The notes under the pieces are model-generated. The model saw nothing but the letters and a program-made list of their open reading frames with translations. It was not told the DNA's origin and searched no databases. From IMG/VR virus record IMGVR_UViG_3300031576_000990, positions 1 through 37,160 of that record: 37,160 bases of DNA; one strand, written 5' to 3'. This document shows, piece after piece, positions 9,914 through 16,589 of the stretch. A program made the translations under genes and the position numbers. This DNA comes from a virus. How positions within the stretch are numbered: the first letter of the stretch is position 1; the number at the start of each line of letters is the position of its first letter.

Positions 9914-10239
9914 CCAAGTAAACCAATAAGATAGGCGAGTGAATAAAGTGTCAGGCCGGCCACTATGGCGTGAGCTTTTATAAGCTGGGCTTCATGCTCG
10001 GTATGGGTTTGACTGAGAGAGTGCATTAATAAATATCTTGCCGATTGATAAATCGAAAAGAAACAATAAGCAATTAGAATTATCTCAGCTGCTTTTATGA
10101 GACTAAGAAAATTATAGTTTGGAACTTCTTTTAAAATTATAGACACAAGCGTTAAGACGAAAAAGAGCAAAACTCTAATGATCACCTTAGGCGCCGTCAG
10201 GTTATTGTGAGGATTTTCCACACTATTGTTTTTCGACAT
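9910..10239 (-). CDS. Small membrane protein with three transmembrane segments
   Basis: A 109-aa hypothetical protein. Hydrophobic helices lie at residues about 18-38, 46-66 and 88-108, after a polar Asn-rich N terminus. No family is recognised. It is the last gene of the leftward arm but is separated from the operon above it by a bidirectional terminator (10318-10343) and has its own operator-like site (10281-10300), so it is probably expressed as an independent unit. Superinfection exclusion or another membrane role is possible but unproven. It overlaps the stop of the 1529-aa gene by 4 bp. Confidence 0.7.
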   Translation of the reverse strand: MSKNNSVENPHNNLTAPKVIIRVLLFFVLTLVSIILKEVPNYNFLSLIKAAEIILIAYCFFSIYQSARYLLMHSLSQTHTEHEAQLIKAHAIVAGLTLYSLAYLIGLLG

Positions 10240-10280
10240 ATTACTTAGATTGTGGGGGATAACTCCCCCTATGTTGTAGA

Positions 10281-10300
10281 GTATAGTGTATACACCACAA
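10281..10300. promoter_or_regulatory. Operator-like palindrome, copy 2
   Basis: The centre GTGTATACAC (10286-10295) is a perfect palindrome within TAGTGTATACAC, the same 12-mer found at 16204-16215 and 14834-14845. The outer positions are imperfect here. It sits 42 nt upstream of the start of the minus-strand membrane gene (10239) and just beyond a terminator, where a promoter is expected. The same DNA-binding protein probably acts here and at 16201-16220. Confidence 0.6.
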
Positions 10301-10317
10301 CTTAGTCAAGAGATCTA

Positions 10318-10343
10318 AAAAGAGCCCTGAAATGGGCTCTTTT
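10318..10343. terminator. Bidirectional intrinsic terminator
   Basis: A perfect 10-bp stem (AAAAGAGCCC at 10318-10327 with GGGCTCTTTT at 10334-10343) closes a 6-nt loop, giving a GC core with a U tract on either strand. It lies directly after the last gene of the leftward operon (stop at 10345) and before the promoter region of the 10239 gene. Confidence 0.88.
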
Positions 10344-10344
10344 G

Positions 10345-10584
10345 TTAGTGTTGTGAGTGGTGGCCAAATTCCCAGCCACAGCGGCAAATATAGACATCAT
10401 GAGTCACACAGTAATATTGCCGCAAAATGCTTTTCTGATTTTTATTATTCTTTTCACTAACCATTGGCGCGAATACGAGAAAACAGTTTTTTTCTTTGTG
10501 GTGAAACCGCTCGTGTTCGAGATATTTGTCTAATATATTCACCTCCTCGAGCAAGTGAGATAAGTGGCCCGGGTAATTTTCCAT
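10345..10584 (-). CDS. Small Cys/His-rich hypothetical protein overlapping the HNH gene
   Basis: A 79-aa reading frame of unknown function. The C terminus (YYCVTHDVYICRCGWEFGHH) has a Cys/His pattern that could bind zinc. It overlaps the 3' part of the HNH gene by 128 nt in the +1 frame and stops 2 nt before a strong terminator, which argues that this frame is used. A perfect Shine-Dalgarno-like AGGAGGTGA lies inside it (10539-10547), with no ATG, GTG or TTG at a normal distance. It could be an independent gene, or the C-terminal extension of the HNH protein reached by frameshift. Confidence 0.5.
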   Translation of the reverse strand: MENYPGHLSHLLEEVNILDKYLEHERFHHKEKNCFLVFAPMVSEKNNKNQKSILRQYYCVTHDVYICRCGWEFGHHSQH

Positions 10585-10900
10585 AGTGAGACGAAAGGTA
10601 AATTAGTTTTTGGCGCCAATCAGCGCGCGGCATACGCTTAACTAAATCCTCAATATTGGCCCGGGAGAGAGCCACCCACTCGTTAAAGCGTTTATCAAGT
10701 CCATTGCCTCGGTGGTGATAGCGGCAAAGGGGTATAATTGCCCACCACTCGTTTATTTGGCGCTTATAGCTCATTGCGTGCTCCCATTCTACTTTGCCCT
10801 CACAGAGGGCAGTATTAGGCCAAATTTGGCTATGGCAACATTTTAACATAAAAGGATCTAAAGCGATCCTTTTACGAAGCGATAGCGGTATTGGCCGCAT
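10457..10900 (-). CDS. HNH endonuclease-like protein
   Basis: A 147-aa protein with an HNH/zinc-finger nuclease layout: CC at 21-22, C33, the WEHA motif with H41, and LCRYHH with C59, H62 and H63. The recognisable domain ends near residue 108 (YLSSHYGKLPG). The remaining 40 residues are basic (ISRTRAVSPQRKKLFSRI) and overlap the 79-aa frame, so they may be an out-of-frame tail. HNH proteins near packaging genes can help terminase, but here the gene sits in the early leftward operon, so processing of host or phage DNA is equally possible. The start follows the upstream gene by 9 nt. Confidence 0.7.
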   Translation of the reverse strand: MRPIPLSLRKRIALDPFMLKCCHSQIWPNTALCEGKVEWEHAMSYKRQINEWWAIIPLCRYHHRGNGLDKRFNEWVALSRANIEDLVKRMPRADWRQKLIYLSSHYGKLPGPLISLARGGEYIRQISRTRAVSPQRKKLFSRIRANG

Positions 10901-10909
10901 ACATTAAAT

Positions 10910-11317
10910 TTAGACTTTTACGACCCAATCAAGGGGGGTAAAAGTGCTGGCCGGCAAATCAGGGACGGCCTCAAATTCTGTCATGTTAATATCAGGCAAA
11001 TCAATCTCAACTTCTTGATCGCGCATTTCAATAAGCTCCTGCTCCCACTTTGCTTGAAATTCCGGCTTAATATCATATTCCTCGCTTGGAATATCAGCAC
11101 CCGTTACTGGGTGTTTATTAAACACGGTTTTGGTTTTGCCGTCGCTATACTCTTTGCATTTTTCAAGGCGCAATTCTTCATACGGCTCAAGAGCTGTGGA
11201 AATATGGCGCATTAACTTAACGACCTTATAGCGCAGCGCCACCGGCAAATTGTGGGCGTTAGCCAGCTGGGCAAGTGCGCCCTGCGAATTAAGGATCTTT
11301 TTAATCTTGATTGTCAT
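10910..11317 (-). CDS. Hypothetical phage protein, DUF1617-like
   Basis: 135 aa from the ATG at 11317. I prefer this start because the family-like N terminus begins MTIKIKKILNSQGALAQLA, whereas the extra residues from an upstream ATG (11383) lie in a hairpin-rich leader. The middle (LRYKVVKLMRHISTALEPYEELR) is helical, and the second half is acidic and ends DWVVKV. The pattern recalls small phage proteins annotated DUF1617 (memory-based, weak). Function unknown. It precedes the HNH gene with a 9-nt gap. Confidence 0.6.
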   Translation of the reverse strand: MTIKIKKILNSQGALAQLANAHNLPVALRYKVVKLMRHISTALEPYEELRLEKCKEYSDGKTKTVFNKHPVTGADIPSEEYDIKPEFQAKWEQELIEMRDQEVEIDLPDINMTEFEAVPDLPASTFTPLDWVVKV

Positions 11318-11510
11318 AGGTGTAAAAGTGATTAAATTTTTTAAATTAAAATGGGACTTTTTTGACATAGCGTATTTTACCATGTTTTAAGCGCAGCCGA
11401 ACAGAGCGATCAAGCTTAAGTTTTCCACATTTACACTTAAACCAAAACATTACGCGCGTTCGCCGGTATCTGTGGATAAAGTGGAAAAGCATGGGGATAA
11501 CTTTTACCGG
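11318..11510 (-). other. Structured 193-nt gap with DnaA-box-like cluster (origin candidate or RNA leader)
   Basis: Two readings are possible. As DNA: TGTGGATAA (11471-11479, a perfect DnaA box), AGTGGAAAA (11480-11488) and TGGGGATAA (11492-11500) are packed together and flanked by a 6-bp inverted repeat CCGGTA/TACCGG (11463-11468 and 11505-11510), with TTTTCCACA at 11421-11429. As minus-strand RNA: the CCGGUA/UACCGG stem starts immediately after the upstream stop codon. It is followed by an 8-bp hairpin (11435-11442 with 11414-11421), whose single G-U is a C-A mismatch on the plus strand, and by an ACAUGG/CUAUGU hairpin near 11380. Confidence 0.45.
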
Positions 11511-11735
11511 TTAAGGCCGGTGAAACTGAATTTTATTAGCCTTGCGCTCAAGGTATTTAATATCCGATTTCCTCATTTTTTTGTATTTCTTTAAATATTG
11601 CTGCGCATTTGGTCCATAGAAAAATACCTCATCTATGGACCAATAGCAGGTTTTATTAGAGAGGTGCACAACCCCAATCCACCAACACTTAATCGTGGCA
11701 CAAGTATATAAAAACAGGTTTTTTATATATATCAT
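11511..11735 (-). CDS. Hypothetical small protein downstream of groEL
   Basis: A 74-aa frame starting 26 nt after the groEL stop. The first 24 residues are hydrophobic (FLYTCATIKCWWIGVVHL) and the C-terminal half is basic (KKYKKMRKSDIKYLERK). The sequence is AT-rich relative to groEL. No family recognised. It may be a small membrane-associated protein or a spurious frame. The stop codon is directly followed by a stem-forming sequence, as at other junctions in this genome, which slightly favours a real gene. Confidence 0.45.
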   Translation of the reverse strand: MIYIKNLFLYTCATIKCWWIGVVHLSNKTCYWSIDEVFFYGPNAQQYLKKYKKMRKSDIKYLERKANKIQFHRP

Positions 11736-11761
11736 AGGGTCGTGTATAAAGTTTATCGGTA

Positions 11762-13348
<1,587 letters not shown>

Positions 13349-13636
13349 TTAAATAATGAGTAAAACATCACTCTCGCGAATAACGAGGTAGGTTTCTCCC
13401 TCGACTTTAATTTCGTCGGGAGAGTATTTTCGAAACACTATTTTTTGTCCGACCTCAACCGTCATAGCGGCGATTTGGCCGTTATCTAATTGCCGGCCGG
13501 GGCCGATCGCAATTACTTCGCCGCGTTCAGGTTTTTCTTTATGCACGGTATCCGGTAAGACAATGCCGGAAGCTGAGGGCTCTTTCTCGTCGAGCGCTTT
13601 GACAACAAGGTTGTCTGATAATGGTCGTAGCGTCAT
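13349..13636 (-). CDS. groES: Co-chaperonin GroES (10 kDa subunit)
   Basis: A 95-aa complete GroES. The mobile loop is intact (SASGIVLPD, residues about 21-29, with the IVL tripeptide that docks on GroEL), followed by KPERGEVIAIGPG, VGQKIVFRKYSPDEI and the terminal strand ESDVLLII. The length is typical. It lies immediately upstream of groEL in the order usual for bacteria. One of the few Shine-Dalgarno-like sequences in the genome (AAGGAG) lies upstream, at long spacing, overlapping the stop of the small membrane gene. The wording is close to Patescibacteria GroES as I recall it (not searched). Confidence 0.96.
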   Translation of the reverse strand: MTLRPLSDNLVVKALDEKEPSASGIVLPDTVHKEKPERGEVIAIGPGRQLDNGQIAAMTVEVGQKIVFRKYSPDEIKVEGETYLVIRESDVLLII

Positions 13637-13647
13637 ATAATTGCCGC

Positions 13648-13791
13648 CTACTCCTTTTTAGTAACACCCATTGCGATAAAGCTGACACCGGATAGCAATG
13701 CCAAAATTCCGAGCACCATAGGCGGAATAGACATACCAAAATAAGTGAACGATAACGCTAAGAAAAACAAACCAGCTAATACAAATAACAT
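13648..13791 (-). CDS. 47-aa small membrane protein (two transmembrane helices)
   Basis: A short frame between khpA and groES: ATG at 13791, TAG at 13648-13650. The protein begins MLFVLAGLFFLALSFTYFG and continues with a second hydrophobic helix (PPMVLGILALLSGVSFIAMG) and a KKE tail, giving a clean two-helix hairpin. It fits tightly between its neighbours (17 nt after khpA, 11 nt before groES). No family recognised. A small regulator or pore-like membrane protein is possible. Confidence 0.65.
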   Translation of the reverse strand: MLFVLAGLFFLALSFTYFGMSIPPMVLGILALLSGVSFIAMGVTKKE

Positions 13792-13808
13792 AGGTTTAAA
13801 CTTAATTA

Positions 13809-14093
13809 TTAAGAAATTATTGGCTCTGACATAAAGCCACCAGCCGGGGCCTTATCAGGCTCGTAAATTTTAAGATTTACGCGCGCATTATTTTTAGCGC
13901 CAATGATTTTTAAAAGAGTTCGAATAGCTTGAGCCGTTTGGCCTTTGCGACCAATAACATAGCCCATATCCGCCGGATCAACTTTGAGCGTTAATAACAC
14001 GCCCATTTCGTCGGTGGTTCGTTCCGCGCTGACTTGGTCGGGCTGGCTGACAATTTGCTTAACGACCATTTCTAAAAATTCGATATCTGACAT
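13809..14093 (-). CDS. khpA: KH-domain RNA-binding protein, KhpA (YlqC) type
   Basis: A 94-aa single KH domain. The RNA-gripping GxxG loop is intact (VIGRKGQ, G48-G51), preceded by DEMGVLLTLKVDPADMG and followed by AIRTLLKIIGAKNNARVNL. Cellular KhpA proteins bind many RNAs, often with KhpB/Jag. The sequence strongly resembles KhpA of Patescibacteria as I remember it, and is the best single clue to the host. Such a gene is very unusual in a phage. It is placed just before groES/groEL, suggesting that a set of host housekeeping genes was acquired. Its presence alongside structured intergenic RNAs suggests a role on phage transcripts (inference). Confidence 0.9.
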   Translation of the reverse strand: MSDIEFLEMVVKQIVSQPDQVSAERTTDEMGVLLTLKVDPADMGYVIGRKGQTAQAIRTLLKIIGAKNNARVNLKIYEPDKAPAGGFMSEPIIS

Positions 14094-14118
14094 AGGTTTA
14101 TTATTTTAAGTTAATACA

Positions 14119-14159
14119 CTAATGGTTGAGCCAACCGCTACGGACGGCCCAACTATCAG
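14119..14159 (-). ncRNA. Intergenic RNA stem upstream of khpA
   Basis: In the minus-strand transcript, CUGAUAGUUGGG (14159-14148) pairs with CUCAACCAUUAG (14130-14119): 11 of 12 positions, including two G-U pairs that would be mismatches on the plus strand. An alternative hairpin GGUUG-gcu-CAACC competes for the 3' arm, so two states are possible. The stem starts 4 nt after the upstream stop and ends 25 nt before the khpA start. Confidence 0.5.
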
Positions 14160-14163
14160 AGGA

Positions 14164-14451
14164 CTAAGCGTTAGTTTCTTCTTCCCCAGTCTCTTCCTCT
14201 TCTGTTTCGCCCTCAATGCGATTAGGAAGATCGGCTTTGATTTCTTCAACCAAAGCTGCGACCTCGTCATGGTGATTGTCCGGGATTGCCGGTTCATTAC
14301 CATTTGCAACAGCTAATAACATATTATTCATGCTACCAACAGCTGCGTCGAGGGTCGGGCGATCCTCTTGGAAAATGTCAAGAAACTTAGTAACCAAAGA
14401 ATCCTCTTTAGTATACAGCTTAACATTTTCGGTCGTGTATTTGTCGCTCAT
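14164..14451 (-). CDS. Acidic hypothetical protein
   Basis: 95 aa from the ATG at 14451. A longer frame exists upstream but would overlap the dioxygenase gene and run through a structured gap, so the internal ATG is preferred. The N-terminal half is mixed helical (LVTKFLDIFQEDRPTLDAAVGSMNNMLLAVANG), and the C terminus is strongly acidic (EGETEEEETGEEETNA). No family recognised. The Asp/Glu-rich tail could mimic nucleic acid, or simply keep the protein soluble. Confidence 0.6.
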   Translation of the reverse strand: MSDKYTTENVKLYTKEDSLVTKFLDIFQEDRPTLDAAVGSMNNMLLAVANGNEPAIPDNHHDEVAALVEEIKADLPNRIEGETEEEETGEEETNA

Positions 14452-14481
14452 ACGATCGTTTATTAATAATAAGATATTGGC

Positions 14482-14537
14482 AGGCCAAGAGTCCCTATGC
14501 GTGCTCTCAACCTCCCCATAGCTTGTTATTTTAACAT
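14482..14537 (-). ncRNA. Intergenic pseudoknot RNA downstream of the dioxygenase gene
   Basis: In the minus-strand transcript CUAUG (14521-14517) pairs with CAUAG (14499-14495). The loop between them contains AGGUUGAGAG (14513-14504), which pairs over all ten positions with CUCUUGGCCU (14491-14482) beyond the hairpin. Three of these are G-U pairs that would be C-A mismatches on the plus strand. This is an H-type pseudoknot. An AU-rich stem (about 14525-14535 with 14462-14472) may enclose it. It fills the 88-nt gap between a stop and the next start. Confidence 0.6.
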
Positions 14538-14539
14538 AC

Positions 14540-15217
14540 TTAAACAGTATAATCTCTATACCACTTTTTGCAAAAGACGATATATAACATTTTTCTCTCA
14601 TTTTTTGAATAATTAGCGAGTCCACGGTGATACATCATGCCATTAAAAACTATCGCGTCGCCAGCTCTACACTCAGGAATATATCCCATTTTCCCCTCAA
14701 AGTTAGATTGAAAAAGCCTATGAGAGTTTTCGATAAACTCAGTCCCTCCAATATAATTATCTAAGTCCTGCAAGGGGATTAAAACAGTTATATAAAATGG
14801 CGGTAAATCTAATTGTAGATTTTCGTCATTAAATAGTGTATACACATCACGGTGCCACCCTCCGTTTTTTGCTCCGGGAAATGTTGGTAGAGCGCCTGCC
14901 TCAGCAAAAAAATCACTTTCTAATACTTCTTTTATTAACGAATAGAGTCTTTTTGGTTTAAGAAATTTATTAGACGAAAAAACACCCTCATTCATTTTCC
15001 AGTTAAAATCATAGCGGCCTTTTTCTAATTTCATTATTTCTGCATTTTCAAAATATTTAATTCCCTTTTTATCAGATTTCTTAGGAAGTTTCTTTTTAAC
15101 TACCCTCCACCTTTTTTCATATTCCTTGTTTAGCTGGTTAACAAAATCTTTAGGGTATATCTTTTTTAATACTACAAGCCCATTATTTTGAAGTTTTATT
15201 TTATCGTGCACTAACAT
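14540..15217 (-). CDS. Phytanoyl-CoA dioxygenase (PhyH)-type Fe(II)/2-oxoglutarate oxygenase
   Basis: A 225-aa protein. The metal triad of the family is visible as H122-R-D124 (GGWHRDVYTLF) and H197 (MMYHRGLANYS), with R208 as the likely 2-oxoglutarate ligand. The GGTEFIENSHR segment (157-167) is typical of PhyH-like enzymes. These enzymes hydroxylate diverse small molecules, and the substrate cannot be told from sequence. The gene is clearly more AT-rich than its neighbours, suggesting recent acquisition. It starts 1 nt after the upstream gene. A copy of the operator 12-mer lies inside it (14834-14845). It might modify nucleosides, lipids or sugars. Confidence 0.8.
   Translation of the reverse strand: MLVHDKIKLQNNGLVVLKKIYPKDFVNQLNKEYEKRWRVVKKKLPKKSDKKGIKYFENAEIMKLEKGRYDFNWKMNEGVFSSNKFLKPKRLYSLIKEVLESDFFAEAGALPTFPGAKNGGWHRDVYTLFNDENLQLDLPPFYITVLIPLQDLDNYIGGTEFIENSHRLFQSNFEGKMGYIPECRAGDAIVFNGMMYHRGLANYSKNERKMLYIVFCKKWYRDYTV
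14834..14845. promoter_or_regulatory. Operator-like 12-mer, copy 3 (inside dioxygenase gene)
   Basis: TAGTGTATACAC, identical to the 12-mer shared by the sites at 16201 and 10281. Here it falls in the Val-Tyr-Thr codons of the dioxygenase, close to the HRD motif, so coding constraint could explain it. It may alternatively control transcription of the downstream khpA-groESL part. Confidence 0.35.
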
Positions 15218-15218
15218 A

Positions 15219-15605
15219 CTATTTGGCGGCTTCGATTAAAACTTCATACAACCGGTTATAAATGTCGTGGATATCGTCAATAGCCTCACCTTTCCAATAA
15301 AACTTTCCGTCAGCAATTTTAATAATAGGCTCTTGACCCTCTCCCAAGAAAAAATTTATTGCGTTTTCGCTATCGGTTCGGCGTAAATCTAAAGTCGTAA
15401 GAGTAAAATCGCTTGGGAAAATCGTCGCCGTTCGATAGGTTAAATTGTTATATTTTTTTCTGATTGGAAAGTCAGTAAAAATATAAAGGACGCCCTCTTT
15501 TGTTTGTTCGAGCACCACGGCAGGAATATCTTGTTTTTTCCGGTCGTCTGACGCTGGGCAATGCCAAATTCCGCGATCACCAAATTTAAAAGTTTTTTCT
15601 TTCAT
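15219..15605 (-). CDS. Hypothetical protein
   Basis: A 128-aa protein of unknown family. It begins with a beta-rich segment (FGDRGIWHCPASDDRKKQDIPAVVLEQTKEGVLYIFTD broken by turns) and ends with an acidic helix (IDDIHDIYNRLYEVLIEAAK). No membrane span. It sits in the leftward early operon between a winged-helix gene and the dioxygenase (1-nt gap). Confidence 0.7.
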   Translation of the reverse strand: MKEKTFKFGDRGIWHCPASDDRKKQDIPAVVLEQTKEGVLYIFTDFPIRKKYNNLTYRTATIFPSDFTLTTLDLRRTDSENAINFFLGEGQEPIIKIADGKFYWKGEAIDDIHDIYNRLYEVLIEAAK

Positions 15606-15609
15606 AAAA

Positions 15610-15816
15610 CTACTTTAAAACTTTAATATTTTTTGTGTCCTTGGCACCTTTAATTAAAGGGATTTTAATATACCCTTTAGCTTGTAGGCTATCTAAGAGC
15701 GCCAAAATTTGTTTATTGGATCGTTTAACCTTAAGCGCAATACGATAAGCGCTGATTGTGCCTTTATTCGTCTTGATTATCTCCAAGACCTCTTTTTGTA
15801 GCGCGGTTAGTATCAT
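15610..15816 (-). CDS. Small winged-helix DNA-binding protein
   Basis: 68 aa, essentially one winged helix-turn-helix: LTALQKEVLEIIKTNKG, then SAYRIALKVKRSNKQILALLDSLQAKGYI (recognition helix and wing) and a basic C terminus. The fold resembles MarR/HTH_20-like regulators. It is near the divergent control region at 16148-16258, so it is one of two candidates for binding the TAGTGTATACAC sites. It is separated from the next gene by 4 nt. Confidence 0.7.
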   Translation of the reverse strand: MILTALQKEVLEIIKTNKGTISAYRIALKVKRSNKQILALLDSLQAKGYIKIPLIKGAKDTKNIKVLK

Positions 15817-15907
15817 AATAAATTTTTTTAGTTTCCCTCTTTTGGAGCCGGCGATCTCGCTTCATTCGTTGGTCGACTCGTTTTTTAATCTTGTGCATTA
15901 TGCCCAT
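15764..15907 (-). CDS. Very basic 47-aa hypothetical protein
   Basis: A short frame from the ATG at 15907 (an in-frame ATG also at 15898) to TAA at 15764-15766. The protein is dominated by Lys/Arg (MHKIKKRVDQRMKRDRRLQK and onward), as in nucleic-acid-binding peptides. It starts 6 nt after the stop of the 77-aa gene and overlaps the winged-helix gene by 53 nt in another frame. Tight packing supports it, but it could be a chance frame. Confidence 0.4.
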   Translation of the reverse strand: MGIMHKIKKRVDQRMKRDRRLQKRETKKIYYDTNRATKRGLGDNQDE

Positions 15908-15913
15908 ACTTAA

Positions 15914-16147
15914 TTATTTTACCCGTTCAAAAATTGGTCGCTTATAGCGCTTCTCCCAACTTTTAATAACCGACAAGCTAAAAGCGCTGTGATCCGTCAG
16001 GTTAAGAAAAATTGTTTTAACACCTTGGCGTGCACATAAAAAGATTTCTCCCTCTTTCCAATGCGACTCCTCGTCACCCTCAAAATGGATAATATCCAGC
16101 TTGAGCCGATAGCTCAGGCCCGGATAATATTCTTTAGCGTTGGTCAT
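15914..16147 (-). CDS. Hypothetical protein, first gene of leftward operon
   Basis: 77 aa, no family recognised. A beta-rich N terminus (LSYRLKLDIIHFEGDEESHWKEGEIFLCA) is followed by VKTIFLNLTDHSAF and a short basic helix. It is the promoter-proximal gene of the leftward arm, 53 nt from the palindrome at 16201-16220, so it would be among the first phage proteins made. Early takeover or anti-host functions are typical of this position (inference). Confidence 0.65.
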   Translation of the reverse strand: MTNAKEYYPGLSYRLKLDIIHFEGDEESHWKEGEIFLCARQGVKTIFLNLTDHSAFSLSVIKSWEKRYKRPIFERVK

Positions 16148-16200
16148 AAACCCACCCCTTTGTTTTATGTCCGGGGGCGCGGACTTTAGAATAAATCTAT

Positions 16201-16220
16201 ATGTAGTGTATACACTACAT
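16201..16220. promoter_or_regulatory. Operator palindrome in divergent control region, copy 1
   Basis: ATGTAGTGTATACACTACAT is a perfect 20-bp palindrome between the leftward operon (first start 16147) and the rightward HTH gene (start 16259). It shares TAGTGTATACAC with sites at 10284-10295 and 14834-14845. The placement suits a dimeric repressor controlling both directions, probably the HTH protein at 16259 or the winged-helix protein at 15610. Confidence 0.75.
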
Positions 16221-16237
16221 TAAAGTTTGTCAAATTG

Positions 16238-16246
16238 TGATATAGT
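16238..16246 (+). promoter_or_regulatory. Candidate extended -10 promoter for the HTH gene
   Basis: TGATATAGT fits an extended -10 (TGnTATAAT-like), 12 nt before the ATG at 16259. TTGTCA at 16227-16232 is too close to act as its -35. Initiation about 7 nt downstream would give a very short or nearly leaderless mRNA. The operator palindrome lies just upstream. Confidence 0.4.
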
Positions 16247-16258
16247 GAAAATATCCCT

Positions 16259-16537
16259 ATGAAGAAAACTGGCGCTTCGAGCGTATTAAAAGAGGGCTAT
16301 GGCCTTTTGCCTTTAGCCGTTTTACATGATCGGAGTTTGAGCCCCACGGCCAAGCTCATGTATGCTCTTATAAGCTCGCTGTGCGCCAAATTTGGCTACT
16401 GTAGCGCCGGCAACACATTCCTTGCGGAGAAGCTCCATATTTCAACCTCCCAAGCGTCACGGGTCATTTCCTCGCTCTCTCGGTATCTTGAAATTGAAGC
16501 CGCGCAGTCCAGCCGCAGGCGAATTTATTTAGCGTGA
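16259..16537 (+). CDS. HTH_36-type DNA-binding protein, possible replication initiator or repressor
   Basis: 92 aa. The helix-turn-helix reads LPLAVLHDRSLSPTAKLMYA (17-36), followed by TFLAEKLHISTSQASRVISSLSR (53-75), the arrangement seen in HTH_36/Rep-like proteins of plasmids and phages. The C terminus is a short basic wing (SSRRRIYLA). It is transcribed divergently from the leftward operon across a perfect palindrome, and is followed by an AT-rich region with DnaA-box-like sites and nested inverted repeats (16649-16747). It is therefore the only replication-initiator candidate I see. An autorepressor controlling early genes is an equal alternative. Confidence 0.75.
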   Translation: MKKTGASSVLKEGYGLLPLAVLHDRSLSPTAKLMYALISSLCAKFGYCSAGNTFLAEKLHISTSQASRVISSLSRYLEIEAAQSSRRRIYLA

Positions 16538-16552
16538 TTATTTATTTTTGTG

Positions 16553-16589
16553 GCGGTGTCTATACGAAAGTTAAATCTTTCGACGCCGC
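16553..16589 (+). ncRNA. Intergenic hairpin abutting the next start codon
   Basis: GCGGUGUC (16553-16560) pairs with GACGCCGC (16582-16589) with one G-U, and an inner CGAAAG/CUUUCG stem (16565-16570 with 16577-16582) closes a UUAAAU loop. The ATG of the next small frame (16590) follows with no gap. There is no U tract, so it is not an ordinary terminator. Confidence 0.5.

Noticed and set aside
14164-14625. 153-aa version of the acidic protein starting at 14625
   Set aside because: It would overlap the dioxygenase gene by 86 nt and translate through the pseudoknot; the ATG at 14451 is the natural start.
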